Source of the DNA: Microcoleus sp. CAWBG506
Lineage (GTDB): Bacteria > Cyanobacteriota > Cyanobacteriia > Cyanobacteriales > Microcoleaceae
DNA length: 64,000 nucleotides
Assembly (NCBI GenBank): GCA_020883125.1
Contig: JAHREW010000002.1
Span: forward strand, 57,581 to 121,580
Direction: 5' to 3'
Below, piece after piece: positions 23,930 to 32,859 of the stretch. Positions within the stretch are counted from its first letter, which is position 1, and each line of letters begins with the position of its first letter. The notes under the pieces are model-generated. The model saw nothing but the letters and a program-made list of their open reading frames with translations. It searched no databases and was not told where the DNA came from. The position numbers and the translations under genes are program-made.

Positions 23930-24125
23930 GTTACTCGGCGGTTGAAACCGCGTCTATACAAACAAAGTCCACTCCAAGCGGACTAAGAATATCCAGTTAG
24001 TTATTAACTGGTTCCTAGGCTCTGTCTGGGAACCCATTTCTTTCTTGCTCTGCCTCGCTATTATAGCAGCAAAAAGGGAGGCAGAGCCTCCGGATATGCG
24101 TTACCAGGCTCTGCCTGGTAACGAG
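23930..24125. repeat. Short dyads in the spacer before the aldehyde dehydrogenase gene
   Basis: GGCGGTTGAAACCGC, AGTCCACTCC...GCGGACT, and TACCAGGCTCTGCCTGGTA are small palindromic dispersed motifs; the first two also occur, in pieces, at 19650 and 3408. The last hairpin lies just past the 3' end of the dehydrogenase gene and may help termination. Confidence 0.5.
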
Positions 24126-24135
24126 TGAAAACGCA

Positions 24136-25497
24136 TCAACCAATGACTTTTTTAATCAAATCTAACTTACCCTTATAGGGAGCATAGCGCCATTTCAATT
24201 CCAGCCAAAAAAACTTTTGCAACACGCTTTTGTAATGGGAAAAAGTATCAAAACTTGCTTTCCCGTGATAACTCCCGATGCCGCTTTCTCCAACTCCGCC
24301 AAAGGGCAAGGTTGTCACTCCCACTTGCATTACTGTGTCGTTGATACAAACTCCCCCAGAAGAAGTTTCCCGCAGAACTCGTTCTTGTTTCTGTTTATCC
24401 TTCGAGAAGAAATACAATGCTAACGGTTTGGGGCGGGCGTTGATTTTGGCGATCGCCTCTGATAAATCATCATACTCCAACACTGGCAAAATCGGCCCGA
24501 AAATCTCATCTTCCATCACCGGGGAATCCCAGGAAACTTTATCTAAAACCGTCGGTGCAATATATCTATTTTCCGGTTTCACTTCCCCGCCGATCACAAT
24601 TTCTCCATCTTTGATGAACGCGCTCAAACGTTCTAATTGCCGCTGATTGATAATTCTGCAATAGTCGGGACTTGTTTGCGGGTCGTTGCCGTATAATTCA
24701 AGAATCGATGCTTTAATTGCTGGCATCAAATCCGGCTTAATTTTGCGATCGACTAGCAGGTAATCTGGAGCGATACAGGTTTGACCAGCATTAATGAATT
24801 TGCCCCAAGCAATGCGTTTTGCGGTGTGTTCGATCTGCACATCTGAGTCTACAATGCAAGGACTTTTCCCACCTAATTCTAAGGTGACGGGAGTCAGGTG
24901 TTTGGCGGCAGCTTCCATCACGATTCTACCAATTTTTGCGCCACCTGTAAAGAAGATATGGTCGAATTTTTCAGCTAACAATTGTTGGCTAATTTCCACA
25001 CCACCTTCGATGGCGGCTATGTAAGCTGGATCGAAGGTTTTACCAATCATGTCGGCGACGACTTCGGATGTGTGGGATGCTATTTCCGAAGGTTTGAGAA
25101 TGGCGCAGTTGCCAGCGGCGATCGCCCCTACTAACGGTGATATCATTAACTGAAAGGGATAGTTCCAAGGCCCGATGATTAAAACTACGCCTAAAGGTTC
25201 GGGAAAAATGCGGGCTGAGGCGGGGAATTGGTCGATCGATGTTGGTACTTTTTGGGGTTTTACCCAAGATTTCAGATTTTTGATGGCATACTTAACTTCA
25301 GCGATCGATGCGATTTCAAAGTAAGCCTCGAATTCCGGCCGATTTAGGTCAGCATTGACAGCATCCACTATTCGTGATTGATTAAGTTCGATCGCGCTTT
25401 TAAGTTTATGCAATTGTTCCAGCCTAAAATCCACCTCTTTAGTTTTTCCCGTCGCAAAAAATTGTCGCTGCTGCTGGAGCATATCGCTAACTAACAT
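24136..25497 (-). CDS. aldE: Aldehyde dehydrogenase, AldE-type (fatty aldehyde)
   Basis: A 453-residue NAD(P)-dependent aldehyde dehydrogenase of the short ALDH3-like class. The Rossmann domain has IGPWNYPFQL and FFTGGAKIGRIV. The general base Glu is in VTLELGGKSP (about residue 205), and the nucleophilic Cys is in NAGQTCIAPDYLL (about 240). The C-terminal hydrophobic KSVLQKFFWLELKWRYAPYK tail fits membrane association. In cyanobacteria this type (Slr0091, AldE) oxidises long-chain aldehydes to fatty acids. The start is ATG 25497 (MLVSDMLQQQRQFF). It is monocistronic. Confidence 0.9.
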   Translation of the reverse strand: MLVSDMLQQQRQFFATGKTKEVDFRLEQLHKLKSAIELNQSRIVDAVNADLNRPEFEAYFEIASIAEVKYAIKNLKSWVKPQKVPTSIDQFPASARIFPEPLGVVLIIGPWNYPFQLMISPLVGAIAAGNCAILKPSEIASHTSEVVADMIGKTFDPAYIAAIEGGVEISQQLLAEKFDHIFFTGGAKIGRIVMEAAAKHLTPVTLELGGKSPCIVDSDVQIEHTAKRIAWGKFINAGQTCIAPDYLLVDRKIKPDLMPAIKASILELYGNDPQTSPDYCRIINQRQLERLSAFIKDGEIVIGGEVKPENRYIAPTVLDKVSWDSPVMEDEIFGPILPVLEYDDLSEAIAKINARPKPLALYFFSKDKQKQERVLRETSSGGVCINDTVMQVGVTTLPFGGVGESGIGSYHGKASFDTFSHYKSVLQKFFWLELKWRYAPYKGKLDLIKKVIG

Positions 25498-25736
25498 CTT
25501 TTGTCCTCCATGTTTATCAATAAATGTTAAAGCATTTCTGAGAATAGGCGATCGCAGCTAAAGTGCGATCGTGTTTCCAGGAAAGTCCCTGGATTTGAGA
25601 TTAATGTTAAAATAAAAGGGTTGACATGGGTATTGTGTTTGTGGTAACACTTGTGCTTGCTGTTAGGATTGTAAAACTTTAATAACAGTATAAGCAGTAG
25701 TAAGCATAAGTAGTATTATATAGTCAGGAGAACCAA

Positions 25737-26336
25737 ATGAAACTACCTGACTACGCCAAAGCAATAGGCATAAGTTACACAACCGCATGGCGCTGGTGGA
25801 AAGCCAATAAACTGCCACATCCAGCAAGACAAACGGAAAGTGGTCTAATTATAGTTGACTACTCGCCGCCAGCGCCATCAATTGAATCAAAGAAAAACCG
25901 AGTCGCTATTTATAGCCGAGTCTCATCCTCTGAGAACAAAGACAATCTCAACCGCCAATCACAGCGATTAACCGAGTACGCAATTGCCAACGGTTATCAA
26001 ATTGTCAGAAATGTCAAAGAAATTGGTAGTGGATTGAACGACCACAGAAAACAGTTAGAAACACTCCTGCAACAAGATGATTACGATATTCTTTTGGTTG
26101 AACACAAAGACCGTTTGGCTCGATTCGGAACACATTATTTAGACGTACTGCTTCTGAGATTAGGAGTCCAACTAGAAATTGTCAATTTAACTGACAACGG
26201 TCAAGATGAATTAATGCAAGATTTGGTGGCAGTAGTTACCAGTTTTGCTGCTCGACTTTACGGACCACAGCGCGCTGCGCGAAAAACAGAAAGAATCATT
26301 GCTGAATTAAAAAATGGAGAGTCTGAATGCAGCTAG
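25737..26336 (+). CDS. tnpA: IS607-family serine recombinase TnpA
   Basis: A 199-residue transposase of IS607. It has an N-terminal MerR-like helix-turn-helix (YAKAIGISYTTAWRWWKANK) and a serine-recombinase catalytic domain with YSRVSSSENKDNL (nucleophilic Ser), EIGSGLNDHRKQLE and EHKDRLARFGTHY. The C-terminal CxR-type segment is FAARLYGPQRAARKTER. All catalytic residues seem intact, so it may still be active. The last 10 bases overlap the tnpB start. A ribosome site CAGGAG precedes the ATG. Confidence 0.93.
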   Translation: MKLPDYAKAIGISYTTAWRWWKANKLPHPARQTESGLIIVDYSPPAPSIESKKNRVAIYSRVSSSENKDNLNRQSQRLTEYAIANGYQIVRNVKEIGSGLNDHRKQLETLLQQDDYDILLVEHKDRLARFGTHYLDVLLLRLGVQLEIVNLTDNGQDELMQDLVAVVTSFAARLYGPQRAARKTERIIAELKNGESECS

Positions 26337-26558
26337 CAGAGAGACACATTATTAAATCCACCGAACATCGTTTTGTTGAAATTGACGGCTTAGCCTTTCA
26401 ACCCAAAAATCTCTAAAATGCCACTAACTATGTGTCAATGTCAGCAGTGTAACAGCTTGGCATCGGACAGGGATACTCCCAAAAGCTCGGAAATTACTGA
26501 CAAAACTGAGGGCGGCGAATCTGTGAAACCAGATTCAGCATTAGGGGCATCAGCCTAA
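26327..26558 (+). pseudogene. tnpB of IS607, nonsense-mutated and internally deleted
   Basis: The frame starts MQLAERHIIKSTEHRFVEID and runs to QPKNL, then a TAA replaces the Tyr codon of the usual LYNATNY (the next codons do read NATNYV). After a few more codons the sequence jumps to a short Ser/Glu-rich tail (frame ending SVKPDSALGASA), with the RuvC catalytic core completely missing. The element therefore no longer encodes a TnpB nuclease; TnpA remains open. Confidence 0.8.
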
Positions 26559-26828
26559 AACAGGCAAATTATCTTAAAAAAGCGGGTTTCTGCCTAGGTC
26601 CACAGTTGACTAAAAAACCTTACTGTTTAAGAGTTTTTACTTAGTAATAGGAAGCAGAACAGTTGACTCCTGGCGATCGCCTAAGCAAACCTTTGATTAA
26701 GTGTCACAGGTAAGCCCATGGGTTTTCTCAACCAGAAGCACTATCAATTAATGAGAGCACCAATCAAAGTAGCGACTCAGGTTCAGCGAAGACAACTGCC
26801 ATACTCAGTTTATATACAGGATAACATT

Positions 26829-27185
26829 ATGAAAAACATGACGACGCGACAAACTATAAGTGCCTTAGTAGCAATGCCTATTTTGCTCATGGCACAGACA
26901 ACTCAATCTTTGGCTAGTATTAGTGCTATGACTGGATCTCCAATCAAACAAGTTTTTGTGGGTGGTTATGGGATGAATTCGGAGAATTTGGATTCACAAT
27001 TCATCGCCTTTGAAGAAAGCGAAAATTGGGACTTACCTAATTTTTATGAGGATGGGAATATGCAGAAAACTAAAATCAAGGAATCTCCAGTTAAATCAGA
27101 AATTACTTCCCCTGAACCAAAGCTTTATATCAGTGCAGCTAGGGGTAGCTCCAGCCGGAGTTGTCGCATTTCAGGACTCTGCTAA
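26829..27185 (+). CDS. Small secreted protein with Cys-containing C-terminus
   Basis: 118 residues from ATG 26829. A longer frame starts at 26718, but the internal ATG gives a proper signal peptide (MKNMTTRQTISALVAMPILL, then MAQTTQSLA). The mature part is acidic and polar, and the last residues are ARGSSSRSCRISGLC with two cysteines. No family is recognised. It lies about 190 bp upstream of the huge nSTAND-WD40 gene, in the same direction. A peptide-precursor role is conceivable, but nothing in the neighbourhood (no modifying enzyme, no transporter) supports it. Confidence 0.6.
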   Translation: MKNMTTRQTISALVAMPILLMAQTTQSLASISAMTGSPIKQVFVGGYGMNSENLDSQFIAFEESENWDLPNFYEDGNMQKTKIKESPVKSEITSPEPKLYISAARGSSSRSCRISGLC

Positions 27186-27371
27186 TCAATCCATAATCAT
27201 GTCCAGAAATATAAGTCTTGGGCTGGCAGGGAGGATGCCAACGCGACAGAAATTATAGGATATTTCTATTTGACGATCGCCTTTTGGGAAGCAGAGAATT
27301 TTCATACCGATTTCTCTATTTCTCGGTGGTTAATACCAACGGATTATTCAAATATTTTTTCAATATTTAAT

Positions 27372-30300
27372 ATGATTAATTCACACTACCAAGAAGATAC
27401 ACCAGGGCTGGAAAACAAAAATTCGTTGCAAACTCTCGCCCGGACTCTCAAAATGTCTCAGGGGCAGTTTTCTCTGACTTTGGTACGCTGCAATTACGGT
27501 GTTCTCCGAGAGCAAATTGTCAGACAATTGCACCAAGCTTGTGCGGTGGAGGTGCGAGAAATTTTTCTCCCTGCATCTGTGAAAACTCTTTACACTACCA
27601 TAGAAGCAGAACTTGCTGGTAGCCAGCCCCAGGCTTTGATGGTGTTTGGATTAGAGTCGGTAAATGCGATCGATAAAGTGCTGACTTCTACCAACTATGT
27701 GAGGGAAGAATTTCGCAATAACTTTCCCTTTCCGGTGGTGCTGTGGGTGACAGACAAAATTTTAAAAAAACTGATTCGCTTAGTCACAGATATTGAAAGT
27801 TGGACGACAACTATTGAATTTGTACTCCGCCCCGATGAGTTAGTAGACTTTTTAGGAAAAAGTGCCGATCGCATTTTTTCCGGTATTTTAGAAAACGGCA
27901 ATTGGCGTCTAACTAATTCTGCCCTTCTGGGTACTGGTGCCTTGACTGAATTAGAGTCAGCCCGGAAAGATTTGGAAACTTCCGATATCCGCTTGGAACC
28001 AGCGATTGAAGCTAGTTTACAGTTTCTGCGCGGCCGCAACGAATATGCTTGTCAGCGCATCGATACTGCCATTAAATTATATCATGAAAGTCTCAATTTT
28101 TGGAAGTATCAAGTAGGATTACTTGGTCAGCAAACAGAATTTAGTAACTTGTTATTTACGATTCACCCAGCACCCGTATTAGAGGGAATTCTGCTCTTTC
28201 ACATCGGACTTTGCTACCGATTTCAAGCAGAAGAGCATCGTAAAGGGAACCGTCCTTACTGGACGGAAGCTAAAAATTATTTTCAAGAATCTATTGATGT
28301 TTTAGAAATAGCCGGACAGCAGGATGCTGTTGGTAAATTTATCAATCAATTAGGCGAAGTATTACAGTATTTAGAAGATTGGGATGCACTCTGGAATTTA
28401 GCTATCAAAGCTCGGAGGTTACATCAAAACATGGAAAATTCAGCAGTTAATTTAGCTCAAGATTATGGTTTTTTGGCTAAGGTAGCCTTAGAGCAAAAAA
28501 ATTGGCAAGGGGCTAAGGAATGGGCTTTAGTGGCTCTAGATGTTCTGAACTCCAATTTAGATACCGCTGGACAAGGAACCTCGTTAAAGTCCCAGCATCA
28601 AGGCTTGTACCTGTTAATTTTAGCAGAAGCAGAGAAGGAAATTGGTGAAATTGAACAGGCGATCGCACATCTAGAAATGGCGCGAGCCCAAACCCCACCT
28701 TGCTACAACCCGCAGTTGTATTTGCGAGTCTTAGAACTGCTGCGATCGGTTTATTTTCAACGAGGGGAATATCTCCAAGCATTTCAAGTTAAGCAAGATT
28801 ATCGATCGATCGAACATACCTATCGTTTCCGAGCTTTTATTGGTGCAGGAAAGTTGCAGCCTCACAGACAAGCAATTAATCCCACCACAGAAACTGTTAC
28901 TGTCAATACTACAATTGCTGATGAAATTACTGCTTCCGGCAGAGAACAAGACCTCAACCGTTTGATAGCTAGGATGAACAGCGCCCAAAACAAATTAACA
29001 GTAATTTACGGTCAATCGGGAGTTGGTAAAAGTTCCATGGTCACGGGGGGATTAGTACCGGCGCTGAAACAAAAAAAGATAGAAAACCGCACTGTTTTAC
29101 CAGTATTGCTACAAGTTTACAATAATTGGCCGCGGGAATTGACCAGACAGTTATCTGCTAGCAAATCAGAAATATTCGAGCGAGTAATTGCCGAAGATAG
29201 GCTAGGTTCAATCGAAGTCGAATCGGAAGGTGAAACCAGGGAAAAAAATGACTCTTTAATGGCGATATTAAATACTCCCGAAAATCCCCCTACCGAAGAT
29301 AAAATTGTTCCAGAACAGCCTGTAGAAATAATCCTCAAAAAACAGACTATAGAATACGATAAAATCATCAAAGAATTGCAAATAAATGCAGAACATCTAG
29401 TCACAGTTCTCATATTTGACCAATTTGAAGAATTTTTCTTTGTGTGGAAAGAACAAGCAGAAAGGGAAATATTCTTTGAGTTCTTGCGGGAATGCTTAAA
29501 AATCAAATACTTAAAAATTATCCTATCTTTACGGGAAGACTATTTGCATTATTTGCTGGAATTTTGCCGACCCAAAAGCAATCAACAAATCATCAACAAT
29601 GATATTTTAAGTGACATTCTCAGCAAAGATATTTTGTTTTATCTAGGCAATTTTTCGGTAGCAGATGCTACCGCGATTATTCGGAGTTTAACTCAACGTT
29701 CTCAGTTTTATTTGGAAGCTAGATTAATCGAAGAATTGGTCAAAAATTTAGCAGGAGACTTGGGAGAAGTTCGCCCCATAGAACTACAAGTTGTCGGTGC
29801 CCAACTTCAACAAGATGACATTACCACCTTAACTAAATATCAGGAACTAGGCAATCATCCTAAACAAAAATTAGTAGCCAAATTTCTCGAAGAAGTCATC
29901 CAAGACTGTGGTCCAGAAAATGAAGGAGCAGCCCGTAGAGTTTTGTACTTGCTGACGGATGAAGATGATATCCGTCCTCTGAAAACTCGTGCCGAACTAG
30001 CCTTAGATTTAGCCACCTTTGAAGAAGCTGATAAATTAGATTTAGTCTTAGAATTGTTGGTAAAATCGGGTTTAATTTTTCGTTGGACAGAACTGCCAGC
30101 CGAGCTTTATCAGTTAGTTCACGACTATCTAGTTGGTTTTATCCGCCAGCAACAGGAATTAGATAAAAAAGCTGAATTTGAGGAACTACGAAAACAGCAC
30201 AAAATTAATAGAGATGTCATCGAACAACTCCGCAAGGAAAAAGAACTAAATGCCCTGCTTTCAGAATCCAGAGACAAACAGCGCCAAGCTAAAGAAAAAC

Positions 30301-32567
30301 AGCATGAGGCTGAGGCTAAACTCTACGAAAATCGCAAATGGCAACTGCGATTAGCAGTGCTGGGAGTGGTAGGATTAACTGGTCTTTCTGGCCTAGCGCT
30401 TTATCAAACAAAAGTAGGAGACGAAGCGCGACAACAGGCTGAAAAAGCTCGCACTGATGCCCTAGATTCGGGTTCGCGTGCTCTCGTGCTTTCTAATGAA
30501 AAAGACCAAATGGGAATCTTGGAAACCAGTGTGAAAATAGCCAAAGATTCTGTCAATAGTACAGCCTTACCTCTGGATACTAAAAACCAGATTGCAGAAA
30601 GACTCAGACGAGCAGTTTCTGGTGTGCAAGAATACAATAGTTTTGATCGGCACACCAACTTTGTTTTGGATGTGAGTGTCAGTCCTGATGGCAATAAAGT
30701 TGCTTCAGCAAGTGCGGACAAAACGGTTAAATTGTGGAGCAAAGAAGGTATATTATTAAATACTTTTAATCACAGCGATGGTGTCACGAGTGTTACTTTT
30801 AGTCCCGATGGCAAAACCATTGCTACTGGTTGTGGCGATGGCAAAATTAGAATTTGGCAGTTAGATAATAATAAAAAGCCCATGGCCACTTTAGAAGGTC
30901 ACAAAGATATAGTTACCAGCGTCAGTTTCAGTCCCGACGGCAAAACCATCGCTTCGGGTAGTTACGACAATACTATCAAAATCTGGAACATCCCCAGCCA
31001 AAAATTGCTACAAACTTTAACCGGACACAAAGACTTGGTACTTGGTGTCAGATTCAGTCCCGACGGCGACACAATTGCTTCCGCAAGTGCGGACAAAACT
31101 ATCAAACTTTGGGACAAAGAAGGTAAAAGCGATAAATTTAAAACTATACCCAAAAATTTAAATAAGCATTCTGACATTGTTTACAGTGTCAATTTTAGTC
31201 CCAATGGTAAAGAAATAGTCTCGGCAAGTGCGGACACCACAGTCAAAATTTGGAATCGAGAAGGAAAGGAAATTAAGACGATTAAAGGACACAACGAAGA
31301 AGTTGTGAGTGCGAGTTTTAGTCGCGATGGCAACAAGATTGTCAGTGGTAGTGCGGATAACACTCTGAAAGTTTGGAGTCGCACCGGCACTTTGCTGAAC
31401 ACTTTTCGAGGTCATCAGGATGACGTGAGGGCAGTAACTTTCAGTCGCGATGGCACTATTGTTTCGGCAAGCAAAGACCAAATGGTTAAAAGTTGGAAAC
31501 CGAACAATACTCCTTTGAATCAAATTTTGGCTGGGCACGGTGACTGGGTGAATAAAGTTAGTTTGAGTTCAGATGGCAAAATAATTGCTTCTGCTAGCAG
31601 AGACAAAACTGTGAAACTTTGGCTGGCTAATGGTAGTTTGTTGAGAAGTTTAGTAGGTCACGAAAATTCTGTTAATGGGGTGAGTATTGCGCCGGACAAT
31701 CGCACCATTGCTTCGGCCAGCGATGACAAAACAGTGAAAGTATGGAGTATAGATGGGAAACTGTTAGATACTCTCCCGCACGGCGACATTGTTAACAGCG
31801 TGAGTTTTAGTCCTGATGGCAAAATAATTGCCACAGGAAGCGATGATAATAAATTGTACCTTTGGCGTTGGCAGAATGGTCGGGCAACTGCGATCGCCAA
31901 ACTAGACCACATGAATCAGGTAGTGAGAGTAAGTTTCAGCCCCGATGGTAAAACCATTGCTGCACTGACAAACTACAAGCCAGAACCCAAAAAAAATCCT
32001 TTAAAAGTTGCAGCAACCAAGAAAGTTTACCTGTGGCAAATTAATGGTATGTCGGCAAAATTGCTGACTACTCTGGACCACGACAATAGTGTTAAGGATG
32101 TTACTTTCAGTCCTGATGGAAAAACCATTGCTACGGGTTGTGCTGACCAAAAAGTTTACTTGTGGAATTTTGATGGGAAAAAAGCAGTTTTAGCCGAAAA
32201 ATATAACCACAGCGATAGTGTGGAAAATGTTAGTTTCAGTCCGGACGGGAAGTTAATGGCGGCTGGTGCGGGCAATACTCTTAAATTATGGAATTTTGAT
32301 GGTCGGAAGGCGACGCTATCTAAGACTTTGGAATCTAGCTATCGGATGTTTAGCGTTACTTTTAGTTCTGATAGTAAGACTCTGGCTTTTGCTATGGATA
32401 GAAATGTGGTTATGTGGCCGGTTGAAAATTTAGAATTGAATCAAATAATTGCTAAGACTTGCGATTGGCTGGGGGATTATTTGAAGAACCATCAAAATGT
32501 GACTAAGGGCGATAAAAAGCTTTGTGTTGGGTTGGGTAATCAGGGTTTAAATAAGGGCGATAGATAA
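27372..32567 (+). CDS. nSTAND-type NTPase with TM segment and 14 WD40 repeats
   Basis: A 1731-residue multidomain protein from ATG 27372; the frame is open from TTG 27270. The order is an N-terminal helical region with TPR-like repeats (about 1-510), an nSTAND NTPase with Walker A VIYGQSGVGKSSMV (near 546) and Walker B VLIFDQFEEFFF (near 678), a coiled coil (EKELNALLSESRDKQRQAKE), one membrane helix (LAVLGVVGLTGLSGLALYQ, near 990), then 14 WD40 units (each with a motif like SADKTVKLW) making two seven-bladed propellers. STAND proteins switch state on ligand binding and serve in signalling, cell death and phage sensing. The ligand here is unknown, and no obvious effector domain is fused. Confidence 0.88.
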   Translation: MINSHYQEDTPGLENKNSLQTLARTLKMSQGQFSLTLVRCNYGVLREQIVRQLHQACAVEVREIFLPASVKTLYTTIEAELAGSQPQALMVFGLESVNAIDKVLTSTNYVREEFRNNFPFPVVLWVTDKILKKLIRLVTDIESWTTTIEFVLRPDELVDFLGKSADRIFSGILENGNWRLTNSALLGTGALTELESARKDLETSDIRLEPAIEASLQFLRGRNEYACQRIDTAIKLYHESLNFWKYQVGLLGQQTEFSNLLFTIHPAPVLEGILLFHIGLCYRFQAEEHRKGNRPYWTEAKNYFQESIDVLEIAGQQDAVGKFINQLGEVLQYLEDWDALWNLAIKARRLHQNMENSAVNLAQDYGFLAKVALEQKNWQGAKEWALVALDVLNSNLDTAGQGTSLKSQHQGLYLLILAEAEKEIGEIEQAIAHLEMARAQTPPCYNPQLYLRVLELLRSVYFQRGEYLQAFQVKQDYRSIEHTYRFRAFIGAGKLQPHRQAINPTTETVTVNTTIADEITASGREQDLNRLIARMNSAQNKLTVIYGQSGVGKSSMVTGGLVPALKQKKIENRTVLPVLLQVYNNWPRELTRQLSASKSEIFERVIAEDRLGSIEVESEGETREKNDSLMAILNTPENPPTEDKIVPEQPVEIILKKQTIEYDKIIKELQINAEHLVTVLIFDQFEEFFFVWKEQAEREIFFEFLRECLKIKYLKIILSLREDYLHYLLEFCRPKSNQQIINNDILSDILSKDILFYLGNFSVADATAIIRSLTQRSQFYLEARLIEELVKNLAGDLGEVRPIELQVVGAQLQQDDITTLTKYQELGNHPKQKLVAKFLEEVIQDCGPENEGAARRVLYLLTDEDDIRPLKTRAELALDLATFEEADKLDLVLELLVKSGLIFRWTELPAELYQLVHDYLVGFIRQQQELDKKAEFEELRKQHKINRDVIEQLRKEKELNALLSESRDKQRQAKEKQHEAEAKLYENRKWQLRLAVLGVVGLTGLSGLALYQTKVGDEARQQAEKARTDALDSGSRALVLSNEKDQMGILETSVKIAKDSVNSTALPLDTKNQIAERLRRAVSGVQEYNSFDRHTNFVLDVSVSPDGNKVASASADKTVKLWSKEGILLNTFNHSDGVTSVTFSPDGKTIATGCGDGKIRIWQLDNNKKPMATLEGHKDIVTSVSFSPDGKTIASGSYDNTIKIWNIPSQKLLQTLTGHKDLVLGVRFSPDGDTIASASADKTIKLWDKEGKSDKFKTIPKNLNKHSDIVYSVNFSPNGKEIVSASADTTVKIWNREGKEIKTIKGHNEEVVSASFSRDGNKIVSGSADNTLKVWSRTGTLLNTFRGHQDDVRAVTFSRDGTIVSASKDQMVKSWKPNNTPLNQILAGHGDWVNKVSLSSDGKIIASASRDKTVKLWLANGSLLRSLVGHENSVNGVSIAPDNRTIASASDDKTVKVWSIDGKLLDTLPHGDIVNSVSFSPDGKIIATGSDDNKLYLWRWQNGRATAIAKLDHMNQVVRVSFSPDGKTIAALTNYKPEPKKNPLKVAATKKVYLWQINGMSAKLLTTLDHDNSVKDVTFSPDGKTIATGCADQKVYLWNFDGKKAVLAEKYNHSDSVENVSFSPDGKLMAAGAGNTLKLWNFDGRKATLSKTLESSYRMFSVTFSSDSKTLAFAMDRNVVMWPVENLELNQIIAKTCDWLGDYLKNHQNVTKGDKKLCVGLGNQGLNKGDR

Positions 32568-32611
32568 AATTATCTAGATGACTAAAGTCCTCACTATAAA
32601 CCTGTGAGGGT

Positions 32612-32732
32612 GGGAGCATCCCAATTTTGCATGGGCGAAGCATGACCGCAGATAATTTATGAGTTAAAAGCAGAGATTTACGGAGGTCATGCTTCGCCCC
32701 TACGGATATATTTGCCAAAATGGGATGCTCCC
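32612..32732. repeat. 121-bp palindromic dispersed repeat, copy 3
   Basis: The ends GGGAGCATCCC and GGGATGCTCCC are perfect 11-bp inverted repeats, the best preserved of the four copies. The internal dyad GGCGAAGCATGACCGC/GGAGGTCATGCTTCGCC is also present. The flank contains TAGTAAGGACTTTAGG, which is shared with copy 4. Confidence 0.9.
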
Positions 32733-32859
32733 GTGAGGGTTGTTAGTAAGGACTTTAGGAACCGAACAGAGTTATAATAAATCTATCTATTGGCTAATCT
32801 TTATAGTAAGAAATTTACGGTAAAATTCCAGTAGTCAATTCAACAGCGAGGTAAGCCCG

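Noticed and set aside
26829-27185. RiPP precursor peptide
   Set aside because: It has a Sec-like signal peptide and no modifying enzyme, protease or transporter gene nearby; kept as a secreted hypothetical.
32503-32718. 71-codon minus-strand frame resembling the GT87 insertion
   Set aside because: It is the dispersed repeat (copy 3) read in the same open frame; not a gene.
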